Source of the DNA: Parasphingopyxis lamellibrachiae
GTDB lineage: Bacteria > Pseudomonadota > Alphaproteobacteria > Sphingomonadales > Sphingomonadaceae
Direction: 5' to 3'
Assembly (NCBI RefSeq): GCF_003385775.1
Contig: NZ_QRDP01000004.1
Coordinates: 2,630,957-2,694,956, forward strand
DNA length: 64,000 bases
How positions within the stretch are numbered: position 1 is the stretch's first letter; each line of letters begins with the position of its first letter. The position numbers were made by a program, and so were the translations under genes. This document shows positions 43,254-52,321 of this stretch, piece after piece. Under the pieces are notes generated by a model. The model was given only the letters and a program-made list of their open reading frames with translations. It did no database searches and had not been told where the DNA came from.

Positions 43254-45041
43254 TTGGAAGCAATTCGACTCTTTATCGAGGTTAATCAGGCGGTTATCGG
43301 CCTCATCATTCTCGGTGTGATGTTTGTCGCCTTCCTGTTCGAACGATTTCCCGCAGCAGTTGTCGCGCTGTTTGGCGCCTGTACATTCCTGTTTCTCGGC
43401 ATTCTCGATTCAGAAGGGCTGCTCTCGGTATTCTCCAATCCCGCTCCGATAACGATCGGGGCCATGTTCGTGCTTTCCGGTGCCTTGCTAAGGACCGGAA
43501 CGATCGATGCACTGGCTTCCGGCATTGTCACGCGCGCGGCCAAGCGACCGAAACTGGCCCTGGTCGAGCTGCTGGCAGGCGCGTTCACAGCCTCGGCATT
43601 CATGAACAATACGCCGGTCGTGCTCGTGCTGACCCCGATCATGGCGCGCCTCGCCGAAGCGACGGGCATGTCGGTCAAGCGCCTGCTCATCCCATTGTCC
43701 TATATCTGTATTCTCGGCGGTACGATGACGCTGATCGGTACTTCGACCAACCTGATCGTCGATGCCGTCGCCCGCCAGGAAGGGCTCGAGCCCTTCGGCA
43801 TATTCGAGATTACGCCCTATGGGCTGATGGCGGCCCTTGCCGGTGCCGTTACGCTGGCTATTTTCGGCCCACTCTTGTTGCCCAAAGGCGATCCGACTTC
43901 GCTCTATCGCAGCACCGAAGACACCGATTTTCTGACCGAGCTTATCGTGCTCGACGACAGCGATGTCATTGGCAAGAATTACGGCGAACTTTCCGCATTG
44001 CGGCCAAGCAGGCTCAAGGTACTGGCGATCAAGCGGGACGATCAGTTCATCCGGCAGGATATTGCCGAGGAAGTTGCGATGGCTGGTGATCATCTCATCA
44101 TCCGAACGGACATGACCGAGCTGCTCTCGCTGCGCCGGACGCGCCAGTTCGAGATGGGGCTGGCCGGCAAGAACGGCCCCAGTGCGAACAGCGAGGCGCT
44201 TGTCGAGGCAACGATCGCGCCGACCCATCCCAGCCTCGGGCGGCGGCTCAGCGATATTCCGTTCCTCAGCCGGTTGCGGGTGCGAATCATCGGAATCACG
44301 CGCCACCGCCAGTTGCCCGGGCCCGACATGCCCAATGCCCGTATGCGCGCGGCCGATCATCTGCTCGTCACCGGTTCCGAAGATGCCATCCGGCGCATGT
44401 ATGAAAATCCAAACCTGCTCGGCGTTGGGCAAACCCGCACCCGGGAATTCCGCCGGGATCGCGCGCCCGTCGCCATCCTTGCGCTGGCCGCCGTCGTGCT
44501 GCTGGCCGCTCTCAATATCGTTTCCCTCGCGGTGGCTGCAATTCTCGCTATGGGCGCAATCCTCGCCGCCCGGTGCATCGACGCGGAAGAGGCCTGGGGT
44601 TCGATCGACGGCAACGTCCTGATCCTAATCTTCGCCATGTTGGCCGTCGGCGTCGGGCTGGAACAGGCGGGAAGTGTATCCCTGATCGTAGCAGCGGCGG
44701 TTCCGGCGCTGGAGCTTATGCCGGCCTGGTCTCTCATATTCATCGTCTATGCGCTTTCGGTGATCCTGACCGAGATCGTCACGAACAACGCCGTCGCTGT
44801 CGTCGTCACGCCGATCGTTATCGGGCTCGCCGCGCAACTGGGCATCGATCCCCGGCCGCTCGTGATTGCCGTGATGTTCGCCGCTTCGGCCAGTTTTGCC
44901 ACGCCCATAGGCTATCAGACCAACACGCTCGTCTATGCGGCCGGCAATTACCGTTTCGTCGATTTCATCAAGGCGGGCCTGCCACTGACGGCTGCGGTCG
45001 GCTTTACGACATGCCTTACCATCGCCTTTATGTTCGCCTGA
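43254..45041 (+). CDS. SLC13-family permease with two TrkA-C domains
   Basis: 595 residues. A DASS/SLC13-like carboxylate or sulfate transporter: N-terminal hydrophobic block, the signature NNTPVVLVLTPI and GTSTNLIVDAVA, then two soluble TrkA-C domains (about residues 210-390), then a second hydrophobic half with ILTEIVTNNAVAVVVTPIVIG. Starts at TTG 43254 behind GAGGGG. Probably transports a divalent anion with Na+ or H+. A second transporter gene follows 67 bp on. Confidence 0.88.
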   Translation: MEAIRLFIEVNQAVIGLIILGVMFVAFLFERFPAAVVALFGACTFLFLGILDSEGLLSVFSNPAPITIGAMFVLSGALLRTGTIDALASGIVTRAAKRPKLALVELLAGAFTASAFMNNTPVVLVLTPIMARLAEATGMSVKRLLIPLSYICILGGTMTLIGTSTNLIVDAVARQEGLEPFGIFEITPYGLMAALAGAVTLAIFGPLLLPKGDPTSLYRSTEDTDFLTELIVLDDSDVIGKNYGELSALRPSRLKVLAIKRDDQFIRQDIAEEVAMAGDHLIIRTDMTELLSLRRTRQFEMGLAGKNGPSANSEALVEATIAPTHPSLGRRLSDIPFLSRLRVRIIGITRHRQLPGPDMPNARMRAADHLLVTGSEDAIRRMYENPNLLGVGQTRTREFRRDRAPVAILALAAVVLLAALNIVSLAVAAILAMGAILAARCIDAEEAWGSIDGNVLILIFAMLAVGVGLEQAGSVSLIVAAAVPALELMPAWSLIFIVYALSVILTEIVTNNAVAVVVTPIVIGLAAQLGIDPRPLVIAVMFAASASFATPIGYQTNTLVYAAGNYRFVDFIKAGLPLTAAVGFTTCLTIAFMFA

Positions 45042-45108
45042 GGGTGTTGCGGTGTGTGCGACCGCGCTCTAGCGTTGCGCAAATTTTTCGTCTCGGGGGG
45101 AGCGCCGC

Positions 45109-46344
45109 ATGAAATTCTGGTTTGGGATTCCGCTTTGGCAGCGGGTTGTGGGCGCATTGATCCTTGGCGTTGTGACGGGCTTTCTCTGGGGTCCTGATGC
45201 CGAGAGCATAAAATGGATCGGCGATCTCTTCATTCGCGCGATCAAGATGCTCGTTGTGCCGCTGATTTTCTTCTCTCTGGTTTCGGGCGTCGCAGCGATC
45301 GGGGATCTGCGTAAACTGGGCAGCGTAGGCGGGCGCGCCCTGCTGCTGTTCATAGTCTCTGGCCAGATTGCCGCCTGGCTCGGCCTGTTGCTGGGCACCA
45401 TAATCCAGCCCGGTGTCGGCGTCGATACCAGCACCATCGAGATGGGACCGGTTCCCGAACCCAATCCCACGGGTTTCCAGGACATGATCCTCTCTGTCGT
45501 GCCTGACAGCCCGGTTCAGGCGATGGCCGATGTCAATGTCCTGCCGCTGATCGTCTTTTCGATGCTGATCGGCATCGGCATCCTGATGGCCAAGAAAGAC
45601 GGGGAACCGGCCCAGCGCATTTTCGATTCCGGGGCGATCGTCATGCAGAAGGTGACGATGATCGTTATGGAGATGACGCCGTTCGGGGTCTTTGCCCTGA
45701 TGGCATGGGTCGCCGGCACTCTTGGTATGGATGCACTGGTCTCGCTCGCCAAGCTGGTGGCGCTCAATTATGCTGGTTGCCTGCTGATCATATTCGTCAT
45801 GTATTCGGCGATGGTGAAGTTCCTTGCAAAAGTTCCCGTCAGGGACTTTTTCCGCGGGATCATCGATGCGATGGCTGTCAGCTATTCGACGGCCTCGTCC
45901 AACGCAACGCTACCGGTGACACTGCGCTGCACCCAGCGCAACCTGGGTGTTTCGCAGCCCGTGTCGAGCTTCGTCGTGTCGCTTGGCGCGACGATCAACA
46001 TGAACGGTACTGCGATGTATCTGGGGCTGGCCACGCTGTTCGGCGCGCAGATATTCGGCGTCGACCTGACATGGGGCCAATATTTCCTGATCACCATTCT
46101 CGCCACGCTGGGCGCAATCGGTGCGGCAGGTATTCCTGGCGCTGGACTCATCATGATGGCGCTGGTTTTCGGCGCCGTGGGTGTGCCGCTGGAAACGATC
46201 GCCTTTGTCGCCGGCGTCGACCGGATCATGGACATGATGCGCACGACGACCAACGTATCGGGTGATGCGGCGGTGGCGACGACAGTGGCGGCCATGACGG
46301 GCGAACTGGATCGTGAGGAACTGATTTCGGCCGACGACGTCTAG
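45109..46344 (+). CDS. dicarboxylate/amino acid:cation symporter (DAACS)
   Basis: 411 residues of the GltP/DctA family. Contains the hairpin-loop serine-rich STASSNATLPVTLRC, the TM7 motif SLGATINMNGTAMYLG (NMDGT-like; here NMNGT), and the HP2 GIPGAGLIMMALV. The motif tolerates N in place of D. Probably takes up C4-dicarboxylates or glutamate with Na+ or H+. The GCGCCGC before ATG 45109 gives a weak ribosome site. Confidence 0.9.
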   Translation: MKFWFGIPLWQRVVGALILGVVTGFLWGPDAESIKWIGDLFIRAIKMLVVPLIFFSLVSGVAAIGDLRKLGSVGGRALLLFIVSGQIAAWLGLLLGTIIQPGVGVDTSTIEMGPVPEPNPTGFQDMILSVVPDSPVQAMADVNVLPLIVFSMLIGIGILMAKKDGEPAQRIFDSGAIVMQKVTMIVMEMTPFGVFALMAWVAGTLGMDALVSLAKLVALNYAGCLLIIFVMYSAMVKFLAKVPVRDFFRGIIDAMAVSYSTASSNATLPVTLRCTQRNLGVSQPVSSFVVSLGATINMNGTAMYLGLATLFGAQIFGVDLTWGQYFLITILATLGAIGAAGIPGAGLIMMALVFGAVGVPLETIAFVAGVDRIMDMMRTTTNVSGDAAVATTVAAMTGELDREELISADDV

Positions 46345-46460
46345 CTGCAACTTCTCGTCGCATTTATACTGGACAATTGCGGGTTTCATTCCCATTTCGC
46401 GGGCCGCGCGATGCTCGGGCTGCACGCCAGGGCAAGCGCCCAAATATGGAGTGTCGCAAA

Positions 46461-46712
46461 ATGAAGAAGCTAGTCTATACCATGCTGGTCGCATTGGTGG
46501 GCACCCCGCCCGCAATGGCTCAAAGCGATGGTGTTGCTGAAGAAACCGAACAGGCTGTCGAAGCACAGGCTGTTCCGGATTTTGATAAACCCGAAGAGGC
46601 CAGCGAACCGCGCCCGATGCTGAGCGAAGAAGAGGCTGCGGAAAATGACGCGGCAAAAGCCCGGCTGGAAGCCGCTGGCGAAGAAGTCGCACCGGGCGAA
46701 AAGCCGGAATAA
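46461..46712 (+). CDS. small acidic exported protein
   Basis: 83 residues, no family recognised. Signal peptide in residues 1-21 (ends PAMAQ), then a Glu/Ala-rich acidic region (EEASEPRPMLSEEEAAEND) with few hydrophobics, likely disordered. ATG 46461 has GGAG nine bases ahead; the frame continues upstream to 46377 but the extension is not signal-like. A strong terminator follows. Confidence 0.6.
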   Translation: MKKLVYTMLVALVGTPPAMAQSDGVAEETEQAVEAQAVPDFDKPEEASEPRPMLSEEEAAENDAAKARLEAAGEEVAPGEKPE

Positions 46713-46733
46713 CCGGGCTTTACCTGAATGAGG

Positions 46734-46766
46734 ACGGCAGGCCGGCAATCGGTCTGCCGTTTTTTT
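46734..46766 (+). terminator. intrinsic terminator of the small acidic protein gene
   Basis: ACGGCAG and CTGCCGT pair perfectly (7 bp) with a 13-nt loop, followed by seven T. The T tract runs into the TAA stop of the convergent methyltransferase-like gene. Confidence 0.88.
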
Positions 46767-47508
46767 AGGCGCGGCGAACACCGATAACGGTGCCTTTGGT
46801 GCCGTCGCTGACCAGTTCGAAATCGAAATTCGGGAACATCTTCGCCCAGCGGCGGCGGACGATCCGTTCGCCGGGCCGGGCGCCGTCATCGAGCATGACC
46901 ATGCCGCCGACGGAGATCTTGTCGAACAGGCTCGCGGCCGCGCCCCGGCCAAAGGGGTGAATGGTCCAGCAGGGGCCGTCGATAAGCATCAGATCGATAT
47001 TGTCGGGCAGGGGGCCATGATCGTACCAAAGGCCGCGCCAGCGATCCGGCGACGGAACCAGGGACACGGAGCGCATATCGGTCGAAAGCCCGTGCTCGCC
47101 CAGCCAGCGCCGTGTCGCGATAACAAAATCCTCATGCTGGTCGAAGCTGATCAGCCGACCCGACCCGTTTATCTGCAGGGCTCGCGCGGCAATCAGCGTG
47201 GACGCGCCCGCGCCGAATTCGACGACAAGCTGAGGTTTTGCGTCAAGGATGCGATCGGCGATCTTGTGGAGCAGACTGGTATCGGCTTTCCAGCTGCCGA
47301 GGTTCGGTAGGGCATCCAGCGGCAGGCCCAGCCTGTCGAGCAGCCGCTTTTTCTCCGCCTTGCTCCCGCCGCGCAGCGATCTGAGAAGCCAGGGCCACTG
47401 GACGGCTCCAATGCCGAGAAGGGCGGCCCAATCCTGCCATTCGCGCTCGAAATGCGCTTCGTCCGCATGGGCGCGGGGCAGCAACTGGGTCGATTCACGC
47501 GATGTCAT
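46765..47508 (-). CDS. class I SAM-dependent methyltransferase-like protein
   Basis: 247 residues. The N-terminal 80 residues are basic and helical; then LVVEFGAGASTLIAARALQ is a Rossmann SAM-binding motif I, with NIDLMLIDGPCWT and GGMVMLDDGARPGE as later motifs. The target is unknown. It starts 9 bp after the diheme cytochrome gene and is probably cotranscribed with it, but that does not prove a shared pathway. Confidence 0.75.
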   Translation of the reverse strand: MTSRESTQLLPRAHADEAHFEREWQDWAALLGIGAVQWPWLLRSLRGGSKAEKKRLLDRLGLPLDALPNLGSWKADTSLLHKIADRILDAKPQLVVEFGAGASTLIAARALQINGSGRLISFDQHEDFVIATRRWLGEHGLSTDMRSVSLVPSPDRWRGLWYDHGPLPDNIDLMLIDGPCWTIHPFGRGAAASLFDKISVGGMVMLDDGARPGERIVRRRWAKMFPNFDFELVSDGTKGTVIGVRRA

Positions 47509-47517
47509 GCAGTCGGC

Positions 47518-48549
47518 CTACCCCTGATCGTCCAGCGCAGCGATATAGCGGCGGATAAGCGCGATGCCTTCCTCATGCAACAATTCACGGCCCAGTTCGG
47601 GCATGGCGATTCCGGGATCGCTGGCCTGCATCCGAAAGAGCAGGATGGAACGTTCCGGATGGCCGGGCTCGATATCGAAATCGAAACCGCCGCTGCCGCG
47701 GCCCGCGGCAACGGGCCGTTTCAATAAGCCGCGCGTGACAGGATTGCTCTCCTCATAGGTAAGGAAGAGGCCCGAATTGCTCGCGCTGCCCGCGGCGTTG
47801 TGACAATGGGCGCAATTGACATCGAGATAGGCATTGGCGCGCTCGACAAGCGTTCCATCGCTTTCATCATCCCAGCGCGGCACACGCGGTGCGTTGTCGG
47901 GTGCGTGATCGAGGATGCTCCAGTCCACCCATTCAGCGAGGCGGCGGCCATTGTTGAGATTGCGCGCGCTCGGCCCGATCAGGGCGATCTCGCCATCCCG
48001 CGCATGACAGGTCTTGCACTGGTTCTGATTGGGGACGCGGTAGCTGATCTCCTGCCTTTCCCCGTCCGCATCTATCCAGTTGGCGGGCAGGCGGCGCCCG
48101 GCGCGCGCCAGGACAGCGTCCGTGCCATCTTCGTTCCAGATATAGGGAAGGGCGACCCAGCCATCTTCCCGACGCAGCAGGACACGCGTCTCGATCCAGC
48201 GGACAGGACTGTCCGGATCACGGAAATCGGCCGGATAGCCGAAGCTCTTGATCAGCGCCGATCCGACGGGAAATTCCAAAACGCCCGTTTCGGTGTAACG
48301 CGCCGTCTCGCCCTCGGGCACATAGACGAAGCGATTCTTGGCCGCATAGTCGGAAAAGAGCGGCGTATTGAGATCATAGCCGATCACGCGGTCATTGGGT
48401 GTGTGCCCTATGCCGTCAACGAAGAAACGGAATTCGGACAGAGAGCGCGGCAATGTGTCACCCATGATCAGGCCGGTCGCCACCGGTACCGGCGCGCTGG
48501 CGCTGACCAGCGCCAGCCACCCGAAAAGCGCGAGCAGGGCTCTGGTCAT
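47518..48549 (-). CDS. diheme c-type cytochrome, TIGR03806 (HNE_0200) family
   Basis: 343 residues with a signal peptide (1-20) and two heme c sites: CKTCH (178-182) and CAHCH (246-250). The surrounding sequence (YDLNTPLFSDYAAKNRFVYVP, MPELGR near the end) is typical of the TIGR03806 / SO2930-like family. Members of this family recur next to a parallel beta-helix protein, as here, with a 4-bp overlap between the two genes. The function of the pair is not known; electron transfer in the envelope is implied by the hemes. Confidence 0.87.
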   Translation of the reverse strand: MTRALLALFGWLALVSASAPVPVATGLIMGDTLPRSLSEFRFFVDGIGHTPNDRVIGYDLNTPLFSDYAAKNRFVYVPEGETARYTETGVLEFPVGSALIKSFGYPADFRDPDSPVRWIETRVLLRREDGWVALPYIWNEDGTDAVLARAGRRLPANWIDADGERQEISYRVPNQNQCKTCHARDGEIALIGPSARNLNNGRRLAEWVDWSILDHAPDNAPRVPRWDDESDGTLVERANAYLDVNCAHCHNAAGSASNSGLFLTYEESNPVTRGLLKRPVAAGRGSGGFDFDIEPGHPERSILLFRMQASDPGIAMPELGRELLHEEGIALIRRYIAALDDQG

Positions 48550-49736
48550 TGAACGGCGGCCAGCATGCTTTCTGGAAGCGTGACGGCTTCCGGGCTGGCG
48601 GCTGGTGTTTCGCTGGAAAGCTCGGCCATGGAAGGCTGCGCTTCCGTGAGCGACTGTCCGGCGGCGGTGAGGCCCAGCGTCAGGACAGGGACTTCGTCAT
48701 TGACGACAATTCCCGTGCCAATACCGTCCCACAGGATCGGGGGAAGCGTACCGCCCACGGCGGCGGCCAGTTGTTCGCCGCCCTCGAAATCGGGCGCATA
48801 GCCAGCCCGTCCCTGAACATTGCCATGGACGACAACGTCGCGAATCGTGGGTTCGTAGTTCGGGTCGTCGAACGTCTCAGTGTAAGCGACGAGCATCACA
48901 TTGCTGGAGCCATGCTCCTGGATCACATTCTCGAACACATGGACGTTGCGGTTGGCCATCACCATGACGCCGGTTCCGGCCGGTACGCCCGCGACGATAT
49001 TGCCTTCGGGCGCGAAATTGGCGGTGTTGTTGTTCTCGATCATGTTGCGGAAAACACGGACGCTATGGCCGCCCATTTGCGGCAGGTTCGGCAGGTCGAA
49101 CACGAGTACGCCCCCGGTATTTTCAGTGGCCATATTTTCATACACATCGGCGAAATAGCTATTTTCGATCTCGATACCGGCCACATTCTGGCGCACCATA
49201 TTGTGGCGCACAACGATCTGCTGGGACTGGCCGACATAGATGCCGGCATCCGATGCCCCGATCACCTGGGAATTCTGAACCAGAACATGGGTCGATTCGA
49301 CCGGGTAGATGCCATAGGCGCCGTTGCTTGGATCGGGCCCGTTGGTCCATTCCACGCGCAGGCCGTGATACACGATCCGGTCCGCCTCTTTCGACTTTAT
49401 CCCGTCGCCCCGGCTGTTCTCAACTGCGAAATCGCGCAGCACCACATCGTCGGATGTTACCATCAAGCCCTCGCCCGCGCCGACCTGATTCGTGAAATCG
49501 AGGATCGATTCGCCCGCTCCCGCGCCGCGGATCGTGACATTGTCGACGTCGAGCGAGAGGCCGTCGGTCAGCTCGAACCGGCCCGCGCCGATTTCGATCA
49601 CATCGCCGGGCTCGGCCTCGATAAGCGCGCCCTGCAGTCGTTCCTGGGCATTCGGCCCGGCTTCTACGGTGTGGACGGCGGCAAAGGCGCTTGTCGACGC
49701 AAGCAACATAGCGGCCATGGCTGCGATGGATTTCAT
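48546..49736 (-). CDS. secreted parallel beta-helix protein, TIGR03805 family
   Basis: 396 residues with signal peptide (1-19). Residues 40-300 are successive beta-helix turns with repeated Asn/Gly/Ile positions (SRGDGIKSKEADRIVYHGL, NSQVIGASDAGIYVGQS, NVAGIEIENSYFADVYENM). Family TIGR03805 matches by memory of its pairing with diheme cytochromes. ATG 49736 is chosen because AGAGGA lies ahead and a signal peptide begins there. Stop overlaps the cytochrome start by 4 bp. Confidence 0.87.
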   Translation of the reverse strand: MKSIAAMAAMLLASTSAFAAVHTVEAGPNAQERLQGALIEAEPGDVIEIGAGRFELTDGLSLDVDNVTIRGAGAGESILDFTNQVGAGEGLMVTSDDVVLRDFAVENSRGDGIKSKEADRIVYHGLRVEWTNGPDPSNGAYGIYPVESTHVLVQNSQVIGASDAGIYVGQSQQIVVRHNMVRQNVAGIEIENSYFADVYENMATENTGGVLVFDLPNLPQMGGHSVRVFRNMIENNNTANFAPEGNIVAGVPAGTGVMVMANRNVHVFENVIQEHGSSNVMLVAYTETFDDPNYEPTIRDVVVHGNVQGRAGYAPDFEGGEQLAAAVGGTLPPILWDGIGTGIVVNDEVPVLTLGLTAAGQSLTEAQPSMAELSSETPAASPEAVTLPESMLAAVQ

Positions 49737-49789
49737 AGATCTGATCCTCTCTCTTTTTGAGATCAGTCTACTAACATCGCTGTCAGCGA

Positions 49790-51076
49790 TCAATCGGCGA
49801 AGGGGTCGCGCACCAAGATCGTGTCTTCACGCTCCGGGCTCGTCGAGACGAGAGCCACGGGACAGCCGATCAACTCTTCGACCCGGCGCACATATTTGAT
49901 GGCCTGGGCGGGAAGTTCGTTCCATGTCCGTGCGCCCGCCGTCGACTCGCTCCAGCCCTCGATCGTCTCGTAAACCGGTTCGACCGACGCCTGGTCCTTG
50001 GGATGGGGCGGTAGATAGTCATATGTTTCGCCGTTCAGTCGATAGCCGGTGCAGATCTTCAGTTCCTCGAACCCGTCGAGCACGTCGAGCTTGGTGAGCG
50101 CTATCCCGGTCACACCCGAAACGGCGGCAGATTGGCGTACCAGCACTGCGTCGAACCAGCCGCAACGACGCTGCCTGCCGGTGACGGTTCCGAATTCATG
50201 GCCACGCTCGCCCAGTTTCTGGCCGTTGGCGTCGTCGAGTTCGGTCGGGAAGGGGCCGGCGCCTACACGGGTCGTATAGGCCTTGACGATGCCGAGGATG
50301 AAGCCGGTCGTTTGCGGCCCGACGCCCGAACCGCCGGCGGCTGTGCCGGCAATCGTGTTCGAGGATGTGACGAACGGATAGGTACCATGATCTACATCGA
50401 GCAGCATGCCCTGTGCTCCCTCGAACAGGATTCTGTCGCCGCGCTGGCGGATATCGTTGAGTTCGCGCCATACCGGTTTGGCGAAGGGCAGGATTGTCGG
50501 GGCGATATCTTCCAAATCGCGCTTGAGCCGATCCCGGTCGATCGGTGTTTCGCCAAACCCTGCACGCACCGCGTCATGATGGGCGCACAGCCGGTCGATC
50601 TGCGGGTCGAGATCGCCGAGATGGGCGAGGTCGCACACCCGGATGGCGCGGCGGCCCACCTTGTCTTCATAGGCAGGGCCGATGCCGCGCCGGGTCGTGC
50701 CGATCTTGAAATCGCTGGCATCTTCGCGCAGCCCGTCAAGATCGCGATGGAAAGGCAAGATCAGCGGGCAGGTTTCGGCGATGTGCAGATTGTCCGGCGT
50801 GATTGTCAGCCCCTGGCCGCGCAGCTTCGCCAGTTCTTCGCGAAGATGCCAGGGGTCAAGGACTACGCCATTGCCGATGATCGAGAGCGTGCCGCGCACG
50901 ATGCCCGACGGCAGCAGGGAGAGCTTGTACACCTCGTTGCCGACGACGAGCGTATGACCGGCATTGTGACCGCCCTGATAGCGGACGACGACATCGGCTC
51001 GGGATGACAGCCAGTCGACGATCTTTCCCTTGCCCTCATCACCCCATTGGGCGCCGATAACGGTTACATTGGCCAT
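49790..51076 (-). CDS. purA: adenylosuccinate synthetase
   Basis: First step from IMP to AMP. 428 residues; begins [18 protein letters not shown] with the P-loop Asp/Lys, then GGHNAGHT with the catalytic histidine; [12 protein letters not shown] and [23 protein letters not shown] are conserved nucleotide- and substrate-binding loops. It lies downstream of hisZ with a 97-bp gap and is followed by the beta-helix gene after 53 bp. Confidence 0.97.
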   Translation of the reverse strand: MANVTVIGAQWGDEGKGKIVDWLSSRADVVVRYQGGHNAGHTLVVGNEVYKLSLLPSGIVRGTLSIIGNGVVLDPWHLREELAKLRGQGLTITPDNLHIAETCPLILPFHRDLDGLREDASDFKIGTTRRGIGPAYEDKVGRRAIRVCDLAHLGDLDPQIDRLCAHHDAVRAGFGETPIDRDRLKRDLEDIAPTILPFAKPVWRELNDIRQRGDRILFEGAQGMLLDVDHGTYPFVTSSNTIAGTAAGGSGVGPQTTGFILGIVKAYTTRVGAGPFPTELDDANGQKLGERGHEFGTVTGRQRRCGWFDAVLVRQSAAVSGVTGIALTKLDVLDGFEELKICTGYRLNGETYDYLPPHPKDQASVEPVYETIEGWSESTAGARTWNELPAQAIKYVRRVEELIGCPVALVSTSPEREDTILVRDPFAD

Positions 51077-51173
51077 GCGGATTTGCTTTCGCTTGCTGGT
51101 TACGCCCTGCTCCTAATTGTCCTGAGCGGGCACGTCCACGCCCCTGTTCAACAGGTGCTGGACAGGTCTGGGT

Positions 51174-52292
51174 TTATAGTGGCTCCGGTTCGCCGTTTAT
51201 CAGCTGATGGGTGCAGTCCAGCCCATCGGCTGTGTCCGCATCGGTGAGCGCGGCAACGGTGCGCCAGCCTTCGGAACGCAGTCGGTCGGCAAGGTCGGAT
51301 TCGGTTCCCAGCGGCACGAACAGGCGCTTTTTTTCTTTCCAGCCAAGTCCGGCATCGATCAGCGGATCGAGATAGAGTGAAAAGCCCATCGCGACTTCCT
51401 CCGCGCCATCGGCGTGGCAGATAGTGTAGCTGCCGCCCCGACCGAGCTCGCCGGCCATATCGGCGCCGAACAGGGAAAAACCCAGCCAGCTCTGATATTC
51501 GAAACCGTGGCGTTCCGTCGGATCGAGGGTGATCGTGGCGCGGCCTTGCAGCGCGTCGGCGATCCCGGCGATCCCGTCCAGACGGGACTGGAGGGCGCCG
51601 CCGGCATCGATGGCGCGCATCCGCTCCATCGCCATATCCAGCGGCCCGGCGGCATGGACAAGGGGCAGATACGCATCCGCGCCCAGGGCCGCGATTGCGC
51701 CGGCATCCTTCTCGTCAAGCTCGGCACGTACCGAATCGACGAGACCGGGGTCGAGCGGAAAGGGGCCTGCGGCCAGTGTGGGCACAAGATCGGGCAGGGT
51801 CAGGTCGATCGTGATATCCGTGACGCCGGCCGCTTCGAGCGCGTCCACGGCCATGGACAGGATCTCGCTCGCCGCCGCCACGCTGTCGCTGCCGACCAGT
51901 TCGGCGCCGGCCTGAAGCAACTGGCGCTCGGGGCGCAACTGGGTCGCGCGCAGTTTCAGCACCTCGCCGCCATAGGCGAGCCTGAGAGGCCGGGTCCGCC
52001 CAGCCATTCTGGTTGCGGCGATCCGCCCGACCTGCGCCGTTATGTCGGGCCGCAGGGCCAGCGTCCGGCGCGAGACCGGATCGATGATCCGGAGCAGGTC
52101 CTGAGCGCCGTCCGATTTCAGCTGGCCTACCAGCCCTTCCTCGAATTCGGCAAGCGGGGGCGACACCCGTTCATAGCCATAGGACGCCACGCTATCCATA
52201 ATCGAACGCAACAGGCGCGCGGCGGCCTCCGCCTCTGGCGGAAGCCGGTCGCGCAATCCTTCGGGAAGGAGGCCGGGCGGTATCTTGCTCAT
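51174..52292 (-). CDS. hisZ: ATP phosphoribosyltransferase regulatory subunit
   Basis: Activates the short-form HisG in histidine synthesis. 372 residues with a class II aminoacyl-tRNA-synthetase-like (HisRS-paralog) fold: N-terminal GLLPEGLRDRLPPEAEAAARLLRS, motif-2-like LRPDITAQVGRIAATRM, and the C-terminal RRRGSYTICHADG-type GGSYTICHADG. Lacks the HisRS anticodon-binding domain. serA lies 29 bp upstream on the same strand. Confidence 0.93.
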   Translation of the reverse strand: MSKIPPGLLPEGLRDRLPPEAEAAARLLRSIMDSVASYGYERVSPPLAEFEEGLVGQLKSDGAQDLLRIIDPVSRRTLALRPDITAQVGRIAATRMAGRTRPLRLAYGGEVLKLRATQLRPERQLLQAGAELVGSDSVAAASEILSMAVDALEAAGVTDITIDLTLPDLVPTLAAGPFPLDPGLVDSVRAELDEKDAGAIAALGADAYLPLVHAAGPLDMAMERMRAIDAGGALQSRLDGIAGIADALQGRATITLDPTERHGFEYQSWLGFSLFGADMAGELGRGGSYTICHADGAEEVAMGFSLYLDPLIDAGLGWKEKKRLFVPLGTESDLADRLRSEGWRTVAALTDADTADGLDCTHQLINGEPEPL

Positions 52293-52321
52293 GGCCGTTT
52301 CATACTCGCTTTCTTGCCTGT

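Noticed and set aside
51143-51155. CCTGTT-C-AACAGG palindrome in the hisZ-purA gap
   Set aside because: Short and single; no context to call an operator.
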